This document shows positions 51,836 through 60,567 of a DNA stretch of 64,000 nt, in pieces. The notes below the pieces were generated by a model. That model was given only the letters and a program-made list of their open reading frames with translations, was not told the origin of the DNA and made no database searches. Each line of letters opens with the position of its first letter. The stretch's first letter is position 1. The translations under genes were made by a program, and so were the position numbers. Source of the stretch: CBFGRV01 sp965651265 (GTDB lineage: Bacteria; Bacteroidota; Rhodothermia; Rhodothermales; VXPQ01); NCBI GenBank assembly GCA_965651265.1, contig CBFGRV010000011.1, positions 18,925 to 82,924 of the forward strand, written 5' to 3'.

Positions 51836-52002
51836 GCGATGCCTCCGGAAAATATGCCTGGCTCTAATGGGGGTACTTGGATTTGCCTTTCCCCGATTCT
51901 GTTATTCAAGGAGAGGTGGGGCGATTGGGAGGCAGGCCCAAACACTTCGCCCGGTGAGGCTGCCGCACACAGTTTTTGGCATGCGGCCGACAAGCCCAGA
52001 GT
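51836..52002 (-). promoter_or_regulatory. Long 5' leader of the cold-shock gene
   Basis: The inferred transcript starts near 52002 and runs about 165 untranslated bases to the ATG at 51835. No ORF or other gene is visible in this stretch. Long structured leaders act as temperature sensors in cspA-type mRNAs of other bacteria; whether this one folds that way is untested. The leader ends with CCGGAGG just before the start codon. Confidence 0.55.
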
Positions 52003-52008
52003 AATGCG

Positions 52009-52038
52009 AATATAGAGGCGGAGCGCGCCCCGTGTCAA
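52009..52038 (-). promoter_or_regulatory. Sigma-70-like promoter of the cold-shock gene
   Basis: On the minus strand, a consensus -35 TTGACA (52033-52038) and a near-consensus -10 TATATT (52009-52014) are 18 bases apart. It lies about 170 bases upstream of the cold-shock start codon and just past the terminator of the preceding gene, so it should drive that gene alone. Confidence 0.8.
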
Positions 52039-52095
52039 CTTTTCTATACGATTCGCTCTAAATATACCCGACAAAAGCGGGCATAATACGACCAC

Positions 52096-52122
52096 AAAAA
52101 ACTCCTGAATACCTTACTCAGG
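52096..52122 (-). terminator. Intrinsic terminator of the DUF2723 gene
   Basis: An 8-bp stem with one G-U pair (CCTGAATA at 52104-52111, TACTCAGG at 52115-52122 on the plus strand) with a three-base loop is flanked by six A at 52096-52101. On the minus strand this is a hairpin followed by six U, 26 bases after the DUF2723 stop. It insulates the cold-shock promoter downstream. Confidence 0.85.
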
Positions 52123-52148
52123 CGATCCGGAGCCGAATCGTAAACCGC

Positions 52149-55010
52149 TCACGAACCGACAGCAGGCCCCCCGGAACCCATGGACTGCTCGTACAACCGG
52201 CGAAATTCTTCCGGTGTCTGTCGATAGGACGAGTCCTTCAGGACCGCCGCGATCCGGGAGCTAAACGCCGATGCCGCATCGAAATCACGAGCATCGAGGT
52301 AGGTGGCTCGGAAGATCTGAATGTATCGAGCCGCGAGGTCTAAATCGCGGGTTGTCCGCGCATTCTCGAGCCTATGCAGTACGATAGGCTCCGCTTGCCG
52401 CACCAGATCGACACCTTTCTCGGTTTCGCCGGCGGCCTGGTATGCTCGCGCAAGGATGAGATAGGACCGCTCGTCACCCGGTATCGTATCGAAGGGTACG
52501 TTCGTCATCAAAACATCCAGCAGTTCGATCGCCTTCTCGTTCATCCCCTCACGAGCCAGGCTCTCGGCCGCGTGGCCGAAGACGTTTCGATAGTTGTCCA
52601 CCATCCGCCGGATGTTCTCGTCGTAGTAAACGTTCGGATTATCCAGATTGCGGAAGCGGAAATTGAGAAGGCGCTCGGGGGTGACGCTCGGCTCCACGCG
52701 CCCGAGTGGTTCATCGTGCCTGATGGGTACGATCCGGAAAGCCTGCCCCTCGATCTGGAAGAAGTTCTGGAGGTCCAGCTGTCCATCGGGACTGACCGTC
52801 ACGGCAAAATAAACCGGCCGCTCCCATCCCTGATGGGCATTGGTGGCGATGATATCGAGCGCGGCCTGATCGGCGGCATATAGAATGTTGAACTGATCGT
52901 TATACGGCCGGCCCTCCAGTCTCCATCGCATCGGATTCATCAGGAGGTTCGTATCCGCCTGAGGCAGGAACATCTCGTCCGACTGCAGGAAGGCTTGAGG
53001 ATCTACGGGGAGCTCGATCTCCGTCGGCTGCCAGGGGCGCACGGTCAGGTTGTCGATCTGATCATTGGACATGGAGATCGGGACGGGCGCCGATTCGCGA
53101 GACCACTGATTCTTTAGCTGCTTCACGTACCACGGCGTGTTGAGCAGCGACAGGTTCGCCACGCGCACATCACGCCGCTCTTTCTCGACTTCCTGGAGAT
53201 ACCATAAAGGAAAGGTATCGTTGTCTCCATTCGTGAAAATCACCGCATTCTCCGCGACGCTGTTCAGCATGTTATAGGCGTAATCCGGCGCTACGTAATT
53301 CCCTGATCGGTCATGGTCGAAATAGTTCTCGCGAACCATCCAGAAGGGGACGACCAGGAAGAGCACAGCCGCGAGCCCCAGCAGAACGGGCTGGATCCGT
53401 GACCATCGAGCAGAGAGCGCATCTGCCGTCAGCTGCAGGACGCCTGTCGCACCGATCCCCACCCAGAGACTGAACGCGAAGAAGCTGGCCACATACGAAT
53501 AGTCGCGCTCCCTGGGCTGCAAAGGCGTCTGATTTAGGTAGACGATGATGCCCAGGCCGGTGACCAGGAATAGGACCAACACGCTGAATGCGCGCTTCCA
53601 ATCCCGATGGAAATGATAGCCCGCTCCCATGAGGCCGAGCAGTAGCGGCAGCGCAAAATACTCGTTTCGGGATGCCTTTTCGCTCGGCGTCTGGTGGAAA
53701 TACTCGTTCGATCCGATTCGGTCATCTACGAAGGCGAATCCCGTCGCCGGAGGGGCGCCCTGCACGTCACTGGCTCGCCCGACGAATTGCCAGAGGAAGT
53801 ACCGGACGTACATATGACCCACCTGGTACTTCCAGAAGAACTCCATGTCCGAGTCATACTGGCTATAGATGCGCATATGAGTCGGATCGGGTGAGTGCCG
53901 GCGGGGGAAGAGGACTTCCTTCTCCTGGTTCACGCGCGCGAGCCGGTTGTCGAACGTCGGACCGCTCAGTAGAGGCGTTGCGCCGTACTGCTCTCGCTTC
54001 AGGTAGGAGACGATGGCCTCCGTCGTCTCCGGGTCATTTTCATCGATCGGCGGATCGGCTGCACTGCGAATGAAGATGACGGCATAGCTAGAGTAGCCGA
54101 TCAATACCACGGCCAGCGAAACCGCGATCAGATTCGCCGTCGGCCATTGTCGAGTATGCGTGAAGTACACGCCGAATACGACGGCACCAATGATCAGGAG
54201 CAGGACCAAAACGGGCGAACCGCTGACGCCCGCCAGGGTCGGCAGGTACTGTACGATCCCCGGGTAGATGACCAGAAACACCGCCGACGAGACGAGGCCG
54301 GTCAACACGATCCCGCGCCACCGCTCGAAATTGCCCCATTCCGGCTTGTCGATCTCCGCAAAGAAGAAGATCAATGCGATAAAGAAAACGGCGAGCAGGT
54401 TCAGCAGGTGCACGCCGATGGCGAGGCCGAACAGATAGGCAATCAAGACGAGGTAACGGTTCGCACGCAATCCAAACGGATTTTGACCTCCCGTCAAGAG
54501 CGCCTCTTCCTCTCGAGCTTTCTCGCTCCATCGCATGATCAGCCAGACGACGATAGCTGTAAAGAACATCGAGAGCGCGTAGACCTCGGCCTCGACCGCA
54601 TTGAACCAGAATGAATCAGTCGCCGCGAATGTCAGTGCACCGATCACGCCGCCTGCCAGGGCCGTGATTCTATCGAGGCCGGTCCACGTGTCCTCGGCAC
54701 CCTGCCACTCGCGCACAAGACGAACGATGATCAGGTGCGTCAGGAGAATCGTGAAGGCGCTCGCCAGCACCGACACCATATTGATCGACAGCGCCACGTA
54801 CTCCGTCGGCGCGAACATCGAGAAGAGCCGTCCGACGAGCATATAGAATGGCGCGCCGGGGGGATGGGAGACCTCGAGCAGGTGGGCGATGGCGATAAAC
54901 TCGCCTGCATCCCAGAAGGAGGCCGTCGGCGCTACCGTAAGAACGTAGAGCACCAGAGCGTAGACGAATACGACGCCGCCAACGAGTCGATCGATGAGGT
55001 TCCAGTTCAT
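52149..55010 (-). CDS. DUF2723 family multi-spanning membrane protein
   Basis: A 953-residue protein with about 11-13 membrane helices in the first 550 residues and a soluble C-terminal part. The N-terminus (TVAPTASFWDAGEFIAIAHL, then LEVSHPPGAPFYMLVGRLF) is the DUF2723 signature: an Asp/Glu-bearing first loop as in GT-C fold glycosyltransferases. The human member TMEM260 is an O-mannosyltransferase, so a protein O-glycosylation role is a fair inference, not shown here. The last 170 residues contain helical repeats resembling TPRs (EKAIELLDVLMTNVPFDTIP; YLILARAYQAAGETEKGVDL). It is 58 bases after rsmI and has its own terminator. Confidence 0.88.
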   Translation of the reverse strand: MNWNLIDRLVGGVVFVYALVLYVLTVAPTASFWDAGEFIAIAHLLEVSHPPGAPFYMLVGRLFSMFAPTEYVALSINMVSVLASAFTILLTHLIIVRLVREWQGAEDTWTGLDRITALAGGVIGALTFAATDSFWFNAVEAEVYALSMFFTAIVVWLIMRWSEKAREEEALLTGGQNPFGLRANRYLVLIAYLFGLAIGVHLLNLLAVFFIALIFFFAEIDKPEWGNFERWRGIVLTGLVSSAVFLVIYPGIVQYLPTLAGVSGSPVLVLLLIIGAVVFGVYFTHTRQWPTANLIAVSLAVVLIGYSSYAVIFIRSAADPPIDENDPETTEAIVSYLKREQYGATPLLSGPTFDNRLARVNQEKEVLFPRRHSPDPTHMRIYSQYDSDMEFFWKYQVGHMYVRYFLWQFVGRASDVQGAPPATGFAFVDDRIGSNEYFHQTPSEKASRNEYFALPLLLGLMGAGYHFHRDWKRAFSVLVLFLVTGLGIIVYLNQTPLQPRERDYSYVASFFAFSLWVGIGATGVLQLTADALSARWSRIQPVLLGLAAVLFLVVPFWMVRENYFDHDRSGNYVAPDYAYNMLNSVAENAVIFTNGDNDTFPLWYLQEVEKERRDVRVANLSLLNTPWYVKQLKNQWSRESAPVPISMSNDQIDNLTVRPWQPTEIELPVDPQAFLQSDEMFLPQADTNLLMNPMRWRLEGRPYNDQFNILYAADQAALDIIATNAHQGWERPVYFAVTVSPDGQLDLQNFFQIEGQAFRIVPIRHDEPLGRVEPSVTPERLLNFRFRNLDNPNVYYDENIRRMVDNYRNVFGHAAESLAREGMNEKAIELLDVLMTNVPFDTIPGDERSYLILARAYQAAGETEKGVDLVRQAEPIVLHRLENARTTRDLDLAARYIQIFRATYLDARDFDAASAFSSRIAAVLKDSSYRQTPEEFRRLYEQSMGSGGPAVGS

Positions 55011-55068
55011 GAAAACGAGATTGGATCAGTACGATGGACGACGGTTACGCCCCGGTTACGGCGGCGTT

Positions 55069-55761
55069 TCAACGTTCCCAGATCTCCGTAGTGACGCCTG
55101 CGCCGGCTACGACGAGCACGAACTCTCCTCGTGTCGAGCCGTCGTCCTCGAAATATGTGACGAGATTCTGGAGGGTGTCGCGTCGGACCTCTTCGAACTT
55201 CTTGGTCAGCTCCCGTGCGACGGCGGCCGGGCGGTCCGCCCCGAACGTATCGGCAAACTGCTTGAGCGTCTTGACGGCGCGGTAGGGTGACTCATAGAAG
55301 ATCATCGTGCGGGTCTCTGCCCGAAGCTCATCCAAACGAGATCGGCGGCCCTTCTTGACCGGCAGGAATCCTTCAAAGACGAATCGATCGGAGGGCAGAG
55401 CCGATGCCGTGAGGGCCGGCACGAATGCCGTGGGTCCCGGCAACGCCTCAACGGGAATCCCTTCCTGCATGCAGGCCCGCACGAGATAGAATCCGGGATC
55501 CGAGATTCCCGGAGACCCTGCGTCGCTGACGAGCGCGATGCTGCGACCTTCCTTCATCTGCCGAACCAACTGCGGCGTCTTCGCCGCCTCGTTGTGTTCG
55601 TGAAAGCTCGTTTTGGGCGTCGAGATTTCATAGTGCGCAAGCAGGACGCCGGAGGTTCGCGTGTCTTCGCAGGCGATCAAATCCACCTCTCTGAGAACGC
55701 GCAAGGCCCGAAGCGTGATATCCTCCAGATTTCCAATGGGTGTGGGTACCAAATACAGCAT
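55069..55761 (-). CDS. rsmI: 16S rRNA (cytidine1402-2'-O)-methyltransferase
   Basis: A 230-residue SAM-dependent tetrapyrrole-methylase-fold enzyme that ribose-methylates C1402 of 16S rRNA. Signatures: MLYLVPTPIGNLEDITLRAL at the start, VDLIACEDTRTSGVLLAHYE, SFHEHNEAAKTPQLVRQMKE, ALVSDAGSPGISDPGFYLVR and LPGPTAFVPALTASALPSDR. I use the ATG at 55761, where homology begins; the open frame runs 28 codons further into lptF/G. The ATG shares one base with the TGA of the upstream gene (TGATG), implying coupled translation. It lacks the C-terminal extension of E. coli RsmI. Confidence 0.96.
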   Translation of the reverse strand: MLYLVPTPIGNLEDITLRALRVLREVDLIACEDTRTSGVLLAHYEISTPKTSFHEHNEAAKTPQLVRQMKEGRSIALVSDAGSPGISDPGFYLVRACMQEGIPVEALPGPTAFVPALTASALPSDRFVFEGFLPVKKGRRSRLDELRAETRTMIFYESPYRAVKTLKQFADTFGADRPAAVARELTKKFEEVRRDTLQNLVTYFEDDGSTRGEFVLVVAGAGVTTEIWER

Positions 55762-57191
55762 CAGGCGCGGAAACGGAATCGACTCAATCGGTGGTGCAGA
55801 CGCTTGGTGGCCCGAAGATCCATCGTCTGGTAGACCATAAGGCAAATTCCAACGAGCAACATGACGAGGTTAGCCGTCCACATTCCTACCCACGGATCAA
55901 GAAAACCTCGATCTGCCAGCTTCTCACCCTGGACGAGCGTAACCCAGTAGAAGAGAAAGATCCCGGAGGCGAGCATGCCAACTCGACCAAGACCACCGTG
56001 TCGGATGCTCAGTCCTAGCGGAGCTCCAATCAGGACGAAGATCAGGCACGCTATGGCGATTGAAAACTTCTTATGGATCTCGACGCGGAAGCGATCGGCA
56101 CGCTGCTCTTCCCACTGCATCGACCGGTGCGTGTCCTCGATGGCGGCGCGCATGGTGCGCGCGTGACTGATCGCAGCTCCAAAGGCCGGATCGACCATGG
56201 AGGGTCGAAGCCCCGTGAGAGCCAGACGATCCGGAAGGTATCCCAATGAATCGAACTCAGCCGTCGGCAACACGGCTCGCCGGTCCGTCGTGAAGGTCGG
56301 CCCCTTCATCACGTTCAAGCCCTGGAGCACGAGCCTGGCCCTGGATGCCGCAACGCCTGCCTCGAGTGAATCCACGAGTCTCACCATATCGCCCGTGCGC
56401 ATTGTCCGATCTGAGCGATAGCCCTCGTTCTCAGCGCTCCTTTCAAATGTGAAATCCGACAGGTCCAGCTTCATCTGATACCGGTCGAAGGCGAGCCTTT
56501 CGTAGCGTTCAGCGAGTTCTGTGGAGGGGTTCGAGACCAGTCGATGCAGTTCACCGTCCATAAGCGTCAGCATCATTTCGGGCCGTTTCTCACTTGCGCG
56601 AAGCTGCCCCTCACGCGCTTTGATCACGGCCTGCGACCGGTCCTCGCTCGTGTAATCGTAGATGAGGACATCCCGCAGCGTCTCCGTATCCTCCGAGATA
56701 CCCTGCACGAGGATGCTGTACTGTTTGAGCCCGTCGTAAAACGTTCCCGCCCGCAGCTCGAACCCCGGGCGCTTTTTTCGGATGTCTTGCCACAGGTTGC
56801 GCGCGCGGAAATTGGCCTCAGGCAGCACGATGTTGTTGAAGTACGTCATGCCGAGCGTGAGGAGCAGCCCGACGACGAGCGAAGGCCAGATCAACTGGAT
56901 GGGCGAAATTCCGGCGGACTTGATGACCACGTAAGCGCGGGATTCTGCAATCTTCCCGAAAACCATCATGGTGCCGATCAGTATCGACATCGGGACGGCG
57001 AGAACGAGCATGTACGCCAGATTGTAGAGGATGAGCTCGACGATGACCGGAAATGGCAGACCCTTGCCCGCGATGTCGGGCAAATACCTGATCAAGAACT
57101 GCATCAACAGCAGGAACATGAGCGTGCCCAACCAGCCCAGGATCGGACCGGGTAGCATCCGCAGGATCATGCCGTGAAGTCGCCGAGTCAT
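55761..57191 (-). CDS. LptF/LptG family lipopolysaccharide export permease
   Basis: A 476-residue inner-membrane permease of the YjgP/YjgQ family. It has three N-terminal membrane helices (about 12-120, with MQFLIRYLPDIAGKGLPFPV and VPMSILIGTMMVFGKIAESR), a periplasmic beta-jellyroll of about 200 residues, and three C-terminal helices (IACLIFVLIGAPLGLSIRHG; GMLASGIFLFYWVTLVQGEK). It works with LptB to move LPS from the inner membrane, so the organism is diderm with LPS. Sequence does not separate LptF from LptG here, and only one of the pair is in the window. rsmI follows with a one-base overlap. Confidence 0.93.
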   Translation of the reverse strand: MTRRLHGMILRMLPGPILGWLGTLMFLLLMQFLIRYLPDIAGKGLPFPVIVELILYNLAYMLVLAVPMSILIGTMMVFGKIAESRAYVVIKSAGISPIQLIWPSLVVGLLLTLGMTYFNNIVLPEANFRARNLWQDIRKKRPGFELRAGTFYDGLKQYSILVQGISEDTETLRDVLIYDYTSEDRSQAVIKAREGQLRASEKRPEMMLTLMDGELHRLVSNPSTELAERYERLAFDRYQMKLDLSDFTFERSAENEGYRSDRTMRTGDMVRLVDSLEAGVAASRARLVLQGLNVMKGPTFTTDRRAVLPTAEFDSLGYLPDRLALTGLRPSMVDPAFGAAISHARTMRAAIEDTHRSMQWEEQRADRFRVEIHKKFSIAIACLIFVLIGAPLGLSIRHGGLGRVGMLASGIFLFYWVTLVQGEKLADRGFLDPWVGMWTANLVMLLVGICLMVYQTMDLRATKRLHHRLSRFRFRA

Positions 57192-57344
57192 CGAGAGAGG
57201 TGGTTGGCGCCCGACTTGCGAGACGATCGCCGAAGGACGTACCCCGCGTAATCATTCACCGACACAGGAACGATGTGCTCGCGCCGTTAACGACCACATA
57301 TAGGTGTTGTTCTAGGCGCGATCATTCGCGAGCAGCCAGCGCAC

Positions 57345-57995
57345 ATGCAGATTCAGCCGTTCACGTGCAATCCCTTCCAGACGAATTCGTACGTGTGCTA
57401 CGACGAGGATGACGCCGTCATTATTGATGCGTCCTTTTCGACCGATGCGGAGTTCGCGTCACTGGAACGGTTCATCGAGAAGAACGAGCTTACCGTTCGA
57501 CACCTTCTGTTGACGCACGGACACATCGATCATATCCTCGGCTGCCGGCGTCTGGTCGATATCTTCGAGCTGCATTTCCAGATGCATCGCGATGATGCCC
57601 CGCTACTCGCCAACGCAGAAATGCAGGCAAAGATGTTCGGCATCCGGATGGAAAGACCCCCGGACCCGGGTGGCTATCTGAGAGAGGGGGATACGATCGA
57701 GGTCGGCTCTGTGCACCTGAAAGTGATCCACACCCCGGGGCATTCGCCGGGGTCCATCAGCTTCTTCGACGAGGGCTCGCGCAGCGTGTTCGCAGGAGAC
57801 GTGCTCTTCCGGGGATCGATTGGAAGGACGGATTTGTGGCAGGCTTCCCTACCTCAGCTGATGCAGTCCATTTTCCAGAAGCTCATTCCGCTCGGCGACG
57901 ACGTCCGCGTGTATCCAGGACATGGCCCGGCTACCACGGTCGGACAGGAGCGGCAGACCAACCCATTCCTCACGCACGGATCGCCGACCTTTTGA
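57345..57995 (+). CDS. MBL-fold metallohydrolase (glyoxalase II-like)
   Basis: A 216-residue metallo-beta-lactamase-fold hydrolase. The metal site THGHIDH (58-64) is followed by the other ligands in HTPGHSPGSISFFDEG, FAGDVLFRGSIGRTDL and YPGHGPATTVGQERQTNPFL. This is the short YcbL-like form lacking the glutathione-binding C-terminal domain of classical GloB, so the true thioester substrate is open. In an organism with bacillithiol (bshA is 0.5 kb away) a bacillithiol thioester is one possibility. It is divergent from lptF/G. Confidence 0.92.
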   Translation: MQIQPFTCNPFQTNSYVCYDEDDAVIIDASFSTDAEFASLERFIEKNELTVRHLLLTHGHIDHILGCRRLVDIFELHFQMHRDDAPLLANAEMQAKMFGIRMERPPDPGGYLREGDTIEVGSVHLKVIHTPGHSPGSISFFDEGSRSVFAGDVLFRGSIGRTDLWQASLPQLMQSIFQKLIPLGDDVRVYPGHGPATTVGQERQTNPFLTHGSPTF

Positions 57996-58031
57996 CTCGA
58001 CTCCCACCACGAATGTCAACGTGGGAAGGCG

Positions 58032-58319
58032 CTACTTGACCCTTTTCAGGCGGGTGCCCGCGTCGGGCTTTGTCATAACGACGAGGAGCTTCGTACCCTC
58101 GGATTCGACGATTCTTGGGACGGCGCTGCGAATCGACCAACCGTCACTAATGAACTGCTGAAGCTCCGGGTGCTTACTCACGGCTTCCCCATTTCGAAAA
58201 TCCACGAGAAGGATTTTGGTGAGGGTGCGAGTGGGTGCGGTGGTAAACGGCGATATGGTGGGAACTGGTGGTCTTACATCCACCTCAAGTGAGCTTGCCT
58301 CCCTGCCTGCTTCCTGCAT
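58032..58319 (-). CDS. Hypothetical small protein, up to 95 aa
   Basis: Not recognised. The conserved-looking part is the last 60 residues (TLTKILLVDFRNGEAVSKHP, ELQQFISDGWSIRSAVPRIV, KLLVVMTK), an alpha/beta pattern with a GW turn as in several small DUF families. The first 25 residues are Pro-rich and doubtful, so the real start may be the GTG 12 codons in. It ends 36 bases from the converging MBL gene and follows bshA on the same strand. I give it even odds. Confidence 0.5.
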   Translation of the reverse strand: MQEAGREASSLEVDVRPPVPTISPFTTAPTRTLTKILLVDFRNGEAVSKHPELQQFISDGWSIRSAVPRIVESEGTKLLVVMTKPDAGTRLKRVK

Positions 58320-58439
58320 TTCTGCGCTCGATGCTTATTAGACAACTACTTCCAATGCCCCCGTGAAGTCGTGAAAGATTATATCGCGCGACATGTTTGC
58401 AAGTTTTGGCCTTCACATCAGCGTTACGATCTGATTCGA

Positions 58440-59609
58440 TCACACAGCAAGTTTCGAAGGCGTCCGGGCTTCCTCCAAGATGCGCTGGTAATACGCTTCA
58501 TACGCGGGCACGATAATATCTTGATCGAACACCTCTACGGCTCGTTTCCGGGCGGCATTCGCCATTCGCGCATGTAGGTCCTCATCCAATAGGATCCTTC
58601 GCGTGCGATCGGTGAACGTATCGATATCACCGAGCGGACACAGAAAGCCCGTTTCATTGTCGATGTTGAGCTCGGGCAGCCCACCGATATCGCTGGAGAC
58701 CACCGGCACGCTACAGGCCATGGCTTCGAGAGCGGCAAGGCCGAATGTTTCCGAACCGCTTGGAATCAGGAAGATGTCGGCGATAGAGAGGATTTCCTCA
58801 ACAGGCTCCTGCTTTCCGAGGAAACGAATGTCGGAATACACCCCGAGATCGCGCGCCAGGCGTTGAACGGCATCGCGATCTGGTCCGTCACCCACGAGCA
58901 AGAGCTTGACGGGCAGGCCTTCCTCGCGCAGACGGTGGAAGATCTGCACCACATCCCCCGCGCGTTTGACGGGTCGGAAATTCGAGACGTGAACGAGCAG
59001 TTTCTCGCCGTCCGGACAGAGCGCTTGCTTGAAATGCTCTTTGTTCATCCTCACGAAGCGCTCGGTATCGATGAAGTTGGGGATGACCTCGATCGGACGC
59101 TGGATATCGAAATGCTTTTCCGTTTCCATGCGCAGGTAGTGCGAAACGGCCGTGATTCCGTCCGACTGATTCATGGAGTAGTTCACCACCGGCGCAAATG
59201 AGGGATCTTGCCCCACGATGGTGATGTCCGTGCCGTGCAGCGTGGTCACGACCGGCACGATCAACCCCTGCTGCTCGAGAATCTGGCGGGCGAGTACGGC
59301 ACTCGTCGCGTGAGGAATCGCATAGTGTACATGTAACAGATCCAGTTCCTCGAAGCGGGCCACATCCACCATCTTGCTGGTCAATGCCAGCGAATACGGC
59401 GGGTATTCGAACAGCGGATAGCCACCTACATTCACCTCATGGTAGTAGATGTTCTCCGTAACGTGGCCCAGTCTGAAGGGCATCGAGTAAGCGATGAAGT
59501 GGATCTGATGTCCCCGTTGTGCCAGAGCCTTCCCCAGCTCCGTTGCTACAACACCGCTTCCGCCGTAGACGGGATAGCACGTGATTCCAATCTTCATGTT
59601 GATGTTCAA
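58440..59609 (-). CDS. bshA: N-acetyl-alpha-D-glucosaminyl L-malate synthase BshA
   Basis: A 389-residue GT-B (GT4) glycosyltransferase that makes GlcNAc-malate from UDP-GlcNAc and L-malate, the first step of bacillithiol synthesis. Typical BshA segments: KIGITCYPVYGGSGVVATEL, HQIHFIAYSMPFRLGHVTEN, LLHVHYAIPHATSAVLARQI, TTLHGTDITIVGQDPSF, HVSNFRPVKRAGDVV and IPSGSETFGLAALEAMACSV. The frame opens with TTG (59609), preceded nine bases upstream by AAGGAG; the ATG at 59597 is four codons later and too far from that site, so the TTG may be the real start. bshB and bshC are not in the window. Confidence 0.93.
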   Translation of the reverse strand: MNINMKIGITCYPVYGGSGVVATELGKALAQRGHQIHFIAYSMPFRLGHVTENIYYHEVNVGGYPLFEYPPYSLALTSKMVDVARFEELDLLHVHYAIPHATSAVLARQILEQQGLIVPVVTTLHGTDITIVGQDPSFAPVVNYSMNQSDGITAVSHYLRMETEKHFDIQRPIEVIPNFIDTERFVRMNKEHFKQALCPDGEKLLVHVSNFRPVKRAGDVVQIFHRLREEGLPVKLLLVGDGPDRDAVQRLARDLGVYSDIRFLGKQEPVEEILSIADIFLIPSGSETFGLAALEAMACSVPVVSSDIGGLPELNIDNETGFLCPLGDIDTFTDRTRRILLDEDLHARMANAARKRAVEVFDQDIIVPAYEAYYQRILEEARTPSKLAV

Positions 59610-59826
59610 TTGAATTCGCTCCTTGAGCCAGGAGCTGAGGCACCGGTACTCCGGTACGCGATAACGACTTCGGGTGGCCTCGACCTCGTGTTACACCCTT
59701 CTCCGATGAACCCCTGGCAGAAACTCACCGTACGGGTTCAAGTTGCAGAGCAGCCCGGCCGCCATCCGCCCATCGGCCGAGTTTCTCGCAAGCAGAACCA
59801 CTACGTAACGCAAACGCGATAAAGTC

Positions 59827-60444
59827 ATGCTGCAACGCACCACGATATCGACCCTAATCGTAGGCCTGTTTCTGTTGATGACGACTCAGCGGGCGGATGC
59901 TCAGGGCCTCGGCCTGTCCGTGGGCGCCAACTTCAACTCGTTGAGTGACATCGATACGGGCAGCCAGGAAGCCACTTTCAACAACGCGACGGGCTGGCAC
60001 CTTCACCTCTGGTTCGACATGCCGGTCGGGCCGGTAGCAGTCAGGCCGGGCCTCCGCTACATGGATGCGGGGGCGGTCTTTGAGGATGAGGATCTGGACA
60101 TTCCGAGCTCGGAAGAGGTCGTATCGCTCCTGGAGATTCCCGTCGATGTGCGAATTCGGATGACGATGCCGCTCGTGACGCCGTACGTCCTGGCCGGCCC
60201 GGTTCTCCGCTTTCCTACTGGCAATGAGAATGAGGATCGGTTCAAGTCGTTTAGCGTAGCTGCCGGCGTTGGCGTCGGTGCGGAAATCGGACTTGGCGGA
60301 TTGAAGGTATTCCCCGAGCTGAAATACACCTTCGGGATCACGCGATTCACGGAGGACGAGTACGAGCTCGGGGGCATCGATTTCGAAGTCGATGACAGTC
60401 AACATCTGAACGCCGTGATGCTGAGTATAGGAATCGGGCTCTGA
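59827..60444 (+). CDS. Outer-membrane beta-barrel protein
   Basis: A 205-residue exported protein with a clear signal peptide (MLQRTTISTLIVGLFLLMTT then QRADAQ). It consists of alternating amphipathic strands typical of small porin-like barrels (LGLSVGANFNSLSD; GWHLHLWFDMPVGPVAVRPG; VTPYVLAGPVLRFPTG; LKVFPELKYTFGI) and ends in LNAVMLSIGIGL. The eight or so strands fit the OMP_b-brl_2 group. No binding or catalytic motif is visible. It stands alone, divergent from bshA. Confidence 0.85.
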   Translation: MLQRTTISTLIVGLFLLMTTQRADAQGLGLSVGANFNSLSDIDTGSQEATFNNATGWHLHLWFDMPVGPVAVRPGLRYMDAGAVFEDEDLDIPSSEEVVSLLEIPVDVRIRMTMPLVTPYVLAGPVLRFPTGNENEDRFKSFSVAAGVGVGAEIGLGGLKVFPELKYTFGITRFTEDEYELGGIDFEVDDSQHLNAVMLSIGIGL

Positions 60445-60515
60445 TCGTTTCGATGTAGACGGCTCGATTGGGTCGGGATCGGCCGGAAGCCAAACCGCCA
60501 CTATCCCGGCCAACG

Positions 60516-60545
60516 AAAAAAGGCACGGCCGATTGGGCCGTGCCT
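60516..60545 (-). terminator. Intrinsic terminator of the SleB-like hydrolase gene
   Basis: A 9-bp stem (GGCACGGCC at 60522-60530 with GGCCGTGCC at 60536-60544, extended by A-T) with a five-base loop is preceded on the plus strand by six A at 60516-60521. On the minus strand it gives a hairpin plus U run 22 bases after the hydrolase stop. On the plus side only TT follows, so it is a weak terminator for the barrel gene. Confidence 0.9.
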
Positions 60546-60567
60546 TACAGTCTGGCAGAGCGATTCT

